Positions 1 through 5,745 of a stretch of DNA of 7,005 nucleotides are shown one piece after another (within the stretch, counting starts at the first letter, position 1; every line of letters begins with the position of its first letter). The stretch covers positions 1-7,005 of the forward strand of contig VBCZ01000430.1 in NCBI GenBank assembly GCA_005889025.1. The letters are read 5' to 3'. The stretch comes from Betaproteobacteria bacterium (GTDB lineage: Bacteria > Pseudomonadota > Gammaproteobacteria > Burkholderiales > Casimicrobiaceae). The notes beneath the pieces are model-generated. The model was given only the letters and a program-made list of their open reading frames with translations. It was not told the DNA's origin and made no database searches. The position numbers and the translations under genes were made by a program.

Positions 1-1
1 C

Positions 2-364
2 ACGCAGGAAATGCGTTCGCCGGAGTTTGCCGAAAAGCTGAAAAAAGGCCCGGTACTGATAATGACCGCCTGGCGAAACGGTCCCATGCCGATGGCGACC
101 AACCTGGTGCTGTGGTTCCTCTATTCGATTGTCGTCGGGATTTTCGCGGCGTATGTCGCGGGGAGTGCCCTTCCCCCCGCCGCACCCTATATTCGCGTGT
201 TCCAGCTGGCCGGGGTGACCGCATTCATCGGATACTCGGTCGCGCTCTGGCAAATGTCGATCTGGTATCGTCGGGCGTGGAGCACGACCATCAAGGCGAC
301 GATCGATGGATTGATCTACGCGCTGCTCACGGGAGGAACTTTCGGCTGGCTGTGGCCGCATTAG
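2..364 (+). CDS. Uncharacterised multi-pass membrane protein, 3' part (5' end outside window)
   Basis: The reading frame is open to the left window edge, so the gene is 5'-truncated. An in-frame ATG at 11 exists, but the codons before it also read as protein (Thr-Gln-Glu), so it is probably internal. Counting from that ATG, a short hydrophilic stretch (MRSPEFAEKLKKGP) leads to a WRNGPMPM motif. Three hydrophobic segments follow, at about residues 31-51, 63-85 and 97-115, and the protein ends GWLWPH. The last two segments flank a basic YRRAWSTTIK stretch. The pattern resembles a family of roughly 190-residue uncharacterised proteobacterial inner-membrane proteins, in which a soluble stretch precedes the membrane part. 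That resemblance is from memory and was not searched. No catalytic motif is visible and function is unknown. The next gene begins 133 bases downstream. Confidence 0.8.
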   Translation, partial: TQEMRSPEFAEKLKKGPVLIMTAWRNGPMPMATNLVLWFLYSIVVGIFAAYVAGSALPPAAPYIRVFQLAGVTAFIGYSVALWQMSIWYRRAWSTTIKATIDGLIYALLTGGTFGWLWPH

Positions 365-416
365 CGATACCGTGACCTCGCGTAACGACTCGACGGTCTT
401 TCGCTCGCGCCCGAGT

Positions 417-439
417 TGATTCGTTTTTGTCGCGAATCA
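417..439. repeat. Short inverted repeat in the gap after the membrane protein gene
   Basis: TGATTCG at 417-423 is perfectly complementary to CGAATCA at 433-439, with a nine-base loop that contains five T. It lies in the 133-base gap between the first two genes. It could be a weak transcript hairpin, but no T tract follows the stem on either strand, so it is not called a terminator. The rest of the gap (365-497) shows nothing recognisable. Confidence 0.35.
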
Positions 440-497
440 GACCACGTTCAGTAAGCTTACGCGCATGTAGCGCTCTCCTGGGCTCCCGGTTGACATC

Positions 498-902
498 ATG
501 GCATCTGCAATTTCACCGCATTCGACAGCAAGCAGCGAACCCTTGACGACGCTCAGGTTGCTTTGTGTCGAGCTTCGGGACCACTTGCAGCGCACCAGGC
601 GCGTCATCGAAGAGGAGATCAGGAGCTACCCGACGCCGATTCCTCGCTGCGATGCTCAGTTCAACTTTCTTTACGAGCATCGAGCTCGCTTGTCGCAACA
701 GCTCGAGCACGTGAACCGGGTTCTGGAAGCCAATGCGTCCGTTGACTCGATGGTCGATGTCATCGCCGCGTTTGTCGCTTGCGCCCACAGCGGATCGAAT
801 GCGGAGGAACAGGCGCTAAGAGCACGTCTGAGCGAAGCGATCGGCAAGCTCGATGCGCAGCATGGCGGCACATCGCGGGCGGCTGATGCACCGAGGCGGT
901 GA
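498..902 (+). CDS. Hypothetical helical cytoplasmic protein (134 aa)
   Basis: I do not recognise the family. The protein has a polar, low-complexity N-terminus of about 15 residues. A mostly helical body follows (about 16-120), rich in Leu, Arg and Glu, with stretches such as ELRDHLQRTRRVIEEEIRSY and YEHRARLSQQLEHVNRVLEA that look amphipathic or coiled-coil. Between these helices is a distinctive PTPIPRCDAQFNFLYEHR segment with one Cys. The C-terminal tail is polar. There is no signal peptide or membrane segment, so it is probably cytoplasmic. The ATG at 498 has no good Shine-Dalgarno sequence. It was chosen because it is the only ATG before the helical body, and the start is uncertain. The 3' end overlaps the next gene, which suggests co-translation. 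Coding-like codon usage and protein composition support it as real, but not decisively. Confidence 0.65.
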   Translation: MASAISPHSTASSEPLTTLRLLCVELRDHLQRTRRVIEEEIRSYPTPIPRCDAQFNFLYEHRARLSQQLEHVNRVLEANASVDSMVDVIAAFVACAHSGSNAEEQALRARLSEAIGKLDAQHGGTSRAADAPRR

Positions 903-1419
903 CTTCCAAACGACGCGGTGCGCCGCCGGCCGGGATCGCGTTCGTCACGCGAGCGTGCTGCTGATCCTTCTTGTTGCGGCAGCCCGAATGCCGGCCGCGC
1001 ATGGTATCGAACGACCTGCAGACACGCTGATCGCAAAAGAGATTCAGCACTACACGAAGGTGGTGGCCAGAATCCAGGGCGATTTCCTTTCCTTGATCGA
1101 GACGGCTTCCGATGAGAAGCGCTTCGGTCTGTATCGAACATATAACCGATCGATCGGCACCTGGGGCCAGGTCGATTCTCTGCAAGCGCTGCTGGAGCTT
1201 TCGATCGCGGAGACATCGCCTTCCCTGGAACAAGAGGCGCGGACCGCCCTCAAGGAGCAGGCGTCTTACACGCAATGGGAGCTCGGGCAGAACATCGCCG
1301 AGCTGGAGACGGCGCTCGCCGAGAACAGGCTTTCGGACGATATGCGGTTGCACGACCTCCTTCGTTCAGTGCTAAAGGAAGTTCGGATCATCGTGAATCG
1401 TTTATCGCCGCAGCCATGA
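886..1419 (+). CDS. Hypothetical exported helical protein (about 177 aa)
   Basis: I do not recognise the family. From the ATG at 886, a basic N-terminal region (to about residue 21) is followed by a hydrophobic core (SVLLILLVAAA, about 23-33) and a likely signal peptidase site after MPAAHG (about residue 40). The mature part is almost entirely predicted helix: about 41-80 (KEIQHYTKVVARIQGDFLSL), a Tyr/Trp-containing link (GLYRTYNRSIGTWGQ), then helices to the end. It carries no Cys, metal motif or membrane segment, and periplasmic location is inferred. In-frame ATGs at 853 and 862 would add 11 or 8 residues. The 886 start was preferred because it shortens the already long n-region and limits overlap with the upstream gene to 17 bases. 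No start has a strong ribosome site. The overlap implies the two genes are expressed together. Confidence 0.62.
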   Translation: MHRGGDFQTTRCAAGRDRVRHASVLLILLVAAARMPAAHGIERPADTLIAKEIQHYTKVVARIQGDFLSLIETASDEKRFGLYRTYNRSIGTWGQVDSLQALLELSIAETSPSLEQEARTALKEQASYTQWELGQNIAELETALAENRLSDDMRLHDLLRSVLKEVRIIVNRLSPQP

Positions 1420-1523
1420 GGTCGACCGAACATGCCGTCGGCTGGAAGGTACCCGGCCTATCCGGCATTGTGGAGTTGCGAGCGAGACGGCGCGCGTTAC
1501 ACGAGAATGACAGCCGGAGATAT

Positions 1524-1558
1524 TTTCGGCCACGCAGCTAGCCCTTGGCCGGCCGAAA
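1524..1558. repeat. Inverted repeat just upstream of the YkvA-like gene
   Basis: TTTCGGCC at 1524-1531 pairs perfectly with GGCCGAAA at 1551-1558 across a 19-base loop. It lies between the exported hypothetical gene and the DUF1232 gene, 16 bases before the preferred ATG. It could form a hairpin in the leader RNA or be an operator. No T tract follows, so it is not a typical terminator. The rest of the gap from 1420 shows no clear promoter. Confidence 0.35.
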
Positions 1559-1574
1559 GCCGGCGGCGCCGTTG

Positions 1575-1982
1575 ATGCAGCTTCTTGCAAAATTCAGGGG
1601 AAGGATCCGCGACCTCAAGTCGGAATGCGTCGCCCTCTACTTTGCGGCGCGGCACCCGCAAACCCCGTGGTACGCCAAGTTGCTGGTCGCGGCCGTGGTG
1701 GCCTATGCGATGAGCCCGATCGACCTGATCCCGGACTTCGTGCCCATCCTGGGCTTGATGGACGATCTTCTTATTCTTTCCCTCGGCATCGCGCTGGCCA
1801 TCAAGCTCGTACCTTCCTCGGTGATGGTCGAGTGCCGCGCGCTCGCTCGCACCGGCGCCCTACCTGGCACAGCGGCGGCCCGCCTTGCGGCCGCGGTCAT
1901 CATTGTGATCTGGGCGGCTTTGTCGGTCTGGGCCGCGCTATGGGTCTATGGCGCTTTCTTCCCGACCCCTGCATCGCGATAG
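1575..1982 (+). CDS. YkvA/DUF1232 family membrane protein
   Basis: The core motif WYAKLLVAAVVAYAMSPIDLIPDFVPILGLMDDLLILSLGI (about residues 32-72) is the hallmark of the YkvA/DUF1232 family. It includes the SPIDLIPDF turn and the Asp-Asp pair (63-64), followed by a hydrophobic stretch ending in KLVP. A third hydrophobic segment at about 105-127 is probably a membrane helix. The N-terminus is basic and amphipathic (KFRGRIRDLKSECVALYFAARHP), as in other family members. Family function is not established; it is a small membrane protein common in bacteria. The frame also opens at a TTG at 1545, ten codons earlier. The ATG at 1575 was chosen because it gives the usual family N-terminus and leaves the 1524-1558 inverted repeat outside the coding region. 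Neither start has a strong ribosome site. Confidence 0.9.
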   Translation: MQLLAKFRGRIRDLKSECVALYFAARHPQTPWYAKLLVAAVVAYAMSPIDLIPDFVPILGLMDDLLILSLGIALAIKLVPSSVMVECRALARTGALPGTAAARLAAAVIIVIWAALSVWAALWVYGAFFPTPASR

Positions 1983-2142
1983 CAGGAGCCTCAACGTCGA
2001 GTTTTCATGCCGGCCCGGCCGCGGCCTTTCTTGCCGCCTCGGTCAGCGGCCGAAAGCTCGATGTGCGAAAATTCCGGATCAACAGCGTTCTAAACTGTAC
2101 CTGTCGGCACAGCCGCAGCCCGCGATCAGCAACGGCTTGTAT

Positions 2143-2152
2143 CGTTGCAACG
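2143..2152. repeat. Ten-base palindrome in the leader of the VOC gene
   Basis: CGTTGCAACG at 2143-2152 is a perfect palindrome. GCAACG at 2129-2134 can alternatively pair with CGTTGC at 2143-2148, leaving an eight-base loop. This arrangement could be a regulator-binding site or chance in GC-rich DNA. It lies about 80 bases upstream of the VOC start, in the 247-base gap from 1983 to 2229. No other signal is convincing in that gap, and no -35/-10 pair was accepted. Confidence 0.25.
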
Positions 2153-2219
2153 CGCAGCATCGTTGAGCCTGCTTCACGGGTCCGGCCCGCAAGAGATCGA
2201 TCGAACGTACAGCCCATCG

Positions 2220-2225
2220 AGGAGG
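2220..2225 (+). promoter_or_regulatory. Perfect Shine-Dalgarno sequence fixing a GTG start
   Basis: AGGAGG at 2220-2225 lies four bases before the GTG at 2230. It is the strongest ribosome-binding site in the window. It decides the start of the VOC protein, which has no nearby ATG in frame. Confidence 0.8.
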
Positions 2226-2229
2226 AGCC

Positions 2230-2616
2230 GTGAGCGACTTGAACTCTGTGCACAACCGCGCGGTATGGTTCGACATCCCCGTATCCGATCTGGATCGCGC
2301 GGCCACTTTCTATCGCGCGGTGCTCGGCGTCGATGTCGAGAAGAACGAATTCGACGGATTCAGCTTTTGCGTCATTGAGCACGACCAGGGGAACGGCGGT
2401 TGCCTGGTGCCTGCAGGCGACCAGATCACCTCGACGGGCGGAATACTCCTTTATATGAACGTGGAAGGGCGCATCCGCGACGCCGTACGCAAGGTCGAGG
2501 CCCTGGGGGGACGAATCGTCGAGCCGGCCAAAGCCATCGGTCCGCACGGATTCCGCGCGGTTGTGCTCGACAGCGAAGGCAATCGCATCGCGCTGCATTC
2601 CTCGGTCGATGGCTGA
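2230..2616 (+). CDS. VOC family protein (glyoxalase/bleomycin-resistance-like)
   Basis: The 128-residue length is typical of a two-module vicinal-oxygen-chelate protein. Module one begins AVWFDIPVSDLDRAATFYRAVLGVDV (about 11-36), the classic beta strand, helix and FY..VLG signature. Module two contains LLYMNVEGRIRDAVRKVEALGGRIVEPAKAIGPHGFRAVVLDSEGNRIALHS (about 73-124), ending in the usual D.EGN.I.L strand. The canonical metal ligands are not all present: the first-strand position appears to be Val or Trp rather than His, and the last strand carries ALHS in place of the usual Glu. It is therefore probably not a true glyoxalase I, and its substrate is unknown. It most resembles the small cytosolic VOC subgroup of unassigned function. 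It appears to be a stand-alone gene with 245 bases free behind it. Confidence 0.92.
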   Translation: MSDLNSVHNRAVWFDIPVSDLDRAATFYRAVLGVDVEKNEFDGFSFCVIEHDQGNGGCLVPAGDQITSTGGILLYMNVEGRIRDAVRKVEALGGRIVEPAKAIGPHGFRAVVLDSEGNRIALHSSVDG

Positions 2617-2684
2617 TTTCCTGCTGACAATTTCGGTCGAAAGCCTGAAGTGACTTGCTCCTGCGCTTGCGCCGGTTGAGGCAA

Positions 2685-2740
2685 TGCGGCATCGAGCGCA
2701 CAATGTCTCCCGTCGCGACGGCCGGGCCTTGAATGCCGCA
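2685..2740. repeat. Inverted repeat enclosing a palindrome, upstream of the protease gene
   Basis: TGCGGCAT at 2685-2692 pairs perfectly with ATGCCGCA at 2733-2740. Inside the 40-base loop, CGTCGCGACG at 2711-2720 is itself a perfect palindrome. The structure sits in the 245-base gap (2617-2861) before the protease-MoxR cluster, the natural place for that cluster's promoter. It could be an operator, a leader RNA structure or chance. A T-rich stretch at 2766-2773 follows at some distance, but no GC stem directly precedes it, so no terminator is called. I could not pick a convincing promoter in the gap. Confidence 0.3.
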
Positions 2741-2861
2741 ACGCGATCCTTATCCGGCGCAAGACTTATTTTTCGCATTCCTTACCCATGGCAATGAGCG
2801 CCGCGTATTCAAAGCCAGAGCCCCGTGTTGAACCGCGAGGCGATCCGACAATCCAATCGCC

Positions 2862-3797
2862 ATGAAGAAAAGCTCCCTCTACAGCCGGTCGGTCCGGCGC
2901 CGCACCCCGGAAGCACCCAGGATATTGCCGCCGCAAGAGGCGCCCGGGCCGCAGACACAACCGGCCGAGACCGTGCCCGCGTCGCAACCCTCGCGTTTCG
3001 CGCGATCCCGCCAATTCGGCGCGCGACACGAGCGTATCCTCCTCCTCGCCTCCGCGATTCTGCTGAGCGTGGGCATCGTCTACGCGTCCTTGCAATTCCA
3101 ACCCCCCGCGCGCCAGATCACCCAGAAAGATATCGACGGGGCGGTGCTTCATACCCTCGACAGCAACGTCCTGCCCTCGGCCGCAGCCAAGGCCTACGAG
3201 ATCGTACAGCAGTCCGTCGTCCGCGTTCGCCGCGTGCAGCAGGAAAAAGAGGGCGACGCCATCAAGGGCGTCGGCACCGGGGTCGTTATCGTCGATAGAG
3301 GCATCATTCTCACCAATCTGCACGTCGTGGATGGCGCGGAGCGAGTGCAGGTCGTTTTTGCCGATGGGACGGAATCGGAAGCATCGGTCATCGGATTGCA
3401 GCCCGAAAACGACTTGGCGGTGCTGCAGGCGAAAACCATTCCGGATGACCTGATGCCGGCGACACTGCGTTCGACGCAGGACCTCGCGGTGGGCGATCAG
3501 GTGATCGCAGTCGGGTTTCCTTTCGGCATTGGTCCGTCCGCGTCGGCCGGCATCATCTCCGGATTGAAGCGCGCGTACCGCTCACCCGAGCACAAGCGCG
3601 CGTTGACCAACCTCATCCAGTTCGACGCCGCTGCCAATCCAGGAAATTCAGGCGGCCCGCTGGTGACCATGGACGGCGAGGTCGTGGGCATCGTCACTGC
3701 GATACTCAATCCCAGCGAACAGAGCGTGTTCATCGGCATCGGATTCGCCGTGCCGATCGAAAACGCGGCATCGGCCATCGGCATCTCGCCGTTCTAA
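2862..3797 (+). CDS. Membrane-anchored trypsin-like serine protease (HtrA/DegP-type, no PDZ)
   Basis: This is an S1C-type protease. The catalytic triad is visible as His154 (TNLHVV), Asp184 (ENDLAVL) and Ser263 (NPGNSGGPL). The surrounding family motifs GTGVVI, VGFPFGIG and IGFAVPIE are also present. A basic and Pro/Gln-rich N-terminal tail (about 1-57) precedes one hydrophobic segment (about 58-78), which is probably a signal anchor. The protease domain (about 110-305) would then lie in the periplasm. The protein ends at residue 311, right after the protease domain, so the C-terminal PDZ domain usual in DegP, DegQ and DegS is absent. The start codon has a poor ribosome site (a GAGG some 17 bases upstream). 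The MoxR gene follows after 24 bases, which suggests a shared transcript and a link to the MoxR-DUF58-VWA proteins. The substrate is unknown. Confidence 0.93.
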   Translation: MKKSSLYSRSVRRRTPEAPRILPPQEAPGPQTQPAETVPASQPSRFARSRQFGARHERILLLASAILLSVGIVYASLQFQPPARQITQKDIDGAVLHTLDSNVLPSAAAKAYEIVQQSVVRVRRVQQEKEGDAIKGVGTGVVIVDRGIILTNLHVVDGAERVQVVFADGTESEASVIGLQPENDLAVLQAKTIPDDLMPATLRSTQDLAVGDQVIAVGFPFGIGPSASAGIISGLKRAYRSPEHKRALTNLIQFDAAANPGNSGGPLVTMDGEVVGIVTAILNPSEQSVFIGIGFAVPIENAASAIGISPF

Positions 3798-3821
3798 TCC
3801 GCAGCGGAAGACACACAACCT

Positions 3822-4838
3822 ATGAACAACGGAGATATCGGCCGCAGTGAAGTCTCGCTCGAGATGGAGCGCATACTCTACGAGGTCAAGAAGATCGTCG
3901 TCGGCCAGGATCACTTCCTGGAGCGCGTCCTGGTGGCCATCCTGGCGCAGGGCCATCTGCTGGTCGAAGGCGTCCCGGGACTCGCCAAGACGCTGACCGT
4001 CAAGACGCTGGCGCGCACCTTGCGCGGCACCTTTCGACGCATCCAGTTCACGCCTGACTTGGTCCCCGCGGACCTGGTCGGAACGCGGGTTTACAACCAG
4101 AAAACCGCCGAGTTCACCACGTCGTTCGGGCCCGTTTTCACCAATCTTCTGCTGGCCGACGAAATCAATCGCGCGCCGGCCAAGGTGCAAAGCGCGCTGC
4201 TCGAGGTGATGCAGGAATATCAGGTGACGATAGCCGGAGTGAGCTACCCGGTCCCTGAGCCCTTCCTTGTCATGGCGACGCAAAACCCGATCGAGACGGA
4301 GGGCACGTATCCGCTGCCGGAAGCGCAGGTGGACCGATTCATGATGAAAGTGCTGGTCGGGTACCCGAGCGAGGAAGAAGAATTCGTCATCGTCAACCGG
4401 GTCACGGGGCTGGCGGCCACGGTAAGCCCGGTGACGACGACCGAGCAGCTTTCCGCGCTTCAACGCCAATGCCGGAGCGGCTTCGTCGATCCTTCGCTCG
4501 TCCAGTATGCCGTGCGTCTGGTCGCGGCGACGCGCAGCCCCGATCGCTACGGCGTGCGCGACGTATCGAAGTACCTGACCTATGGCGCGAGCCCGCGGGC
4601 GACTATCCATCTGGTCGAAGGCGCCCGCGCGCTTGCGTTCCTGCGCGGACGAACCTACGTCGTTCCGGAAGACCTCACCGATCTGGCTCCGGACGTATTG
4701 AGGCACCGCCTGGTGCTTTCCTACGAAGCGCTCGCGGACGGTCTCACGCCGGACCAGATCGTGCTTCGCGTCATGAAACACATTCGCGCCCCCGAAAAGC
4801 CGCTGGAAACGCATGTCCGAGTGGGCGCAAACGTCTGA
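3822..4838 (+). CDS. MoxR family AAA+ ATPase
   Basis: This cytoplasmic AAA+ ATPase of 338 residues has the usual MoxR length. Visible elements in order are an N-terminal helical start with VVGQDHFLERVLVAIL (about 26-41), Walker A GVPGLAKT (50-57), Walker B LLLADEINRAPAK (about 109-121), the sensor 1 region MATQNPIETEGTYPLPEAQ (151-169, Asn155), the DRFMMK helix (171-176) and sensor 2 GASPRA (255-260, Arg259). A lid domain follows. The MATQNP and EGTYPLPEAQ.DRF signatures are diagnostic of MoxR. Family members are proposed to work with VWA proteins as chaperone-like machines in assembly or activation of complexes; methanol dehydrogenase maturation is the classic case. No methanol oxidation gene is nearby, so the moxR symbol is not used. 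GGAAG at 3806-3810 is a fair ribosome site. The 3' end overlaps the DUF58 gene. Confidence 0.97.
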   Translation: MNNGDIGRSEVSLEMERILYEVKKIVVGQDHFLERVLVAILAQGHLLVEGVPGLAKTLTVKTLARTLRGTFRRIQFTPDLVPADLVGTRVYNQKTAEFTTSFGPVFTNLLLADEINRAPAKVQSALLEVMQEYQVTIAGVSYPVPEPFLVMATQNPIETEGTYPLPEAQVDRFMMKVLVGYPSEEEEFVIVNRVTGLAATVSPVTTTEQLSALQRQCRSGFVDPSLVQYAVRLVAATRSPDRYGVRDVSKYLTYGASPRATIHLVEGARALAFLRGRTYVVPEDLTDLAPDVLRHRLVLSYEALADGLTPDQIVLRVMKHIRAPEKPLETHVRVGANV

Positions 4839-5745
4839 GGCGGTCCTTCGCCGGCTGGAGTGGACTGTCTTAAGACGCCTGGATGGCGTCCTTCACGGCG
4901 ACTATCGTACTTTGTTTCGCGGCTTCGGCGTCGATCTTGCCGATCTGCGCGAATACGAATATCACGACGATGTGCGCCATATCGACTGGAATGTCACCGC
5001 CCGGCTGCAAACGCCATATGTCCGCGTGTACAACGAGGAGCGTGAGGTCACTGCGTGGTTTCTGCTCGACCTGAGCCCCTCGGTCGACTTCGGCTCCCAG
5101 AACATCAAGAAACGCGCGGTGTCGACGGAGCTGGTTGCCGTTCTCGCCCGGCTGCTCAGCCGTCACGGCAACCGCGTCGGTGCGATGTTCTATGGCGGCG
5201 GCGTCGATACGGTCATTCCCGCGCGCACCGGTCGCCGGCAGGTGCTGCATATCCTGCACAAGATACTTGCACGACCTGAGCTCGCCCGGTCCGAGGCGAC
5301 CAACCTCCAGGATTTCCTGGCAACCGCGTTTCAGATCATTCCGCGGCGGTCGCTGGTCTTCATCGTCACCGATTTCATCAGCACGCCGGGATGGGCCAAG
5401 CCCTTGGTGCAACTAGCGCGGCGGCACGAGGTCGTTGCGGTTCGCCTCTACGACCACCTGGAAAGGGAGCTGCCGGATCTGGGGCTTCTGGTCATGCAGG
5501 ATGCGGAGACGGGCGAGCAGATATTCGTCGACACGCATGACCGTAAGTTTCGCAGACGATTCGCCGCGATTGCCGAACGGCGGGAAAACGAGCTCCGCGG
5601 CGCGTTTCGCCAGGCCGGCATCGACGCGCTGGAGCTCGCGACCGATGACGATCTGATGGACGCGGTTCTCCGTTTTGCCGATCTGCGCAAGCAACGCAGC
5701 CAACTCGCCGCCGGTGGCACATTGCCGCAGCATCTGGATTCGTGA
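4813..5745 (+). CDS. DUF58 domain protein (MoxR partner)
   Basis: The DUF58 signature is clear: GFGVDLADLREYEYHDDVRHIDWNVTARLQTPYVRVYNEERE (about 38-78). It is followed by a VWA-like fold starting WFLLDLSPSVDFG (about 82-94), where Asp86, Ser88 and Ser90 form a DxSxS metal-site motif. A later strand reads SLVFIVTDFIS (180-190). At 310 residues it is the short, soluble form, with no N-terminal membrane helices, so it is probably cytoplasmic. The usual Gly-Asp-Asp of the signature is His-Asp-Asp here (51-53). DUF58 proteins are routinely encoded beside MoxR ATPases and are thought to be adaptor partners; their biochemical role is unproven. The gene begins 26 bases inside the MoxR gene, with GGAA at 4805-4808 as ribosome site. 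Its TGA overlaps the next ATG, so translation is coupled on both sides. Confidence 0.95.
   Translation: MSEWAQTSEAVLRRLEWTVLRRLDGVLHGDYRTLFRGFGVDLADLREYEYHDDVRHIDWNVTARLQTPYVRVYNEEREVTAWFLLDLSPSVDFGSQNIKKRAVSTELVAVLARLLSRHGNRVGAMFYGGGVDTVIPARTGRRQVLHILHKILARPELARSEATNLQDFLATAFQIIPRRSLVFIVTDFISTPGWAKPLVQLARRHEVVAVRLYDHLERELPDLGLLVMQDAETGEQIFVDTHDRKFRRRFAAIAERRENELRGAFRQAGIDALELATDDDLMDAVLRFADLRKQRSQLAAGGTLPQHLDS

Noticed and set aside
417..439. Hairpin considered as a rho-independent terminator
   Set aside because: The stem is only seven base pairs and AT-containing, the T run is in the loop, and no T tract follows on either strand.
1275..1541. 88-codon + strand open frame extending into the gap after 1419
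   Set aside because: More than half lies inside the exported hypothetical gene in another frame. The remainder is Arg-rich with no supporting ribosome site or domain.
2766..2773. T-rich stretch considered as a terminator tail for the VOC gene
   Set aside because: No GC-rich stem lies immediately upstream, so the signal is incomplete.
2005..2778. 257-codon open frame on the - strand spanning both gaps around the VOC gene
   Set aside because: It covers intergenic DNA on both sides, but its middle is antisense to a clear VOC domain with a perfect ribosome site. Its translation has no recognisable features.
2766..3323. 185-codon open frame on the - strand
   Set aside because: It is antisense to the protease N-terminal half. 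It is a Gly/Arg/Asp-rich shadow without motifs.
3648..4814. 388-codon open frame on the - strand
   Set aside because: It is antisense to the MoxR ATPase gene, whose motifs are unambiguous. The antisense product is Arg/His/Asp-rich and shows no domain.
3822..4838. Assignment to methanol dehydrogenase maturation (true moxR)
   Set aside because: Only the family name matches; no methanol dehydrogenase, cytochrome or PQQ gene is present in the window.
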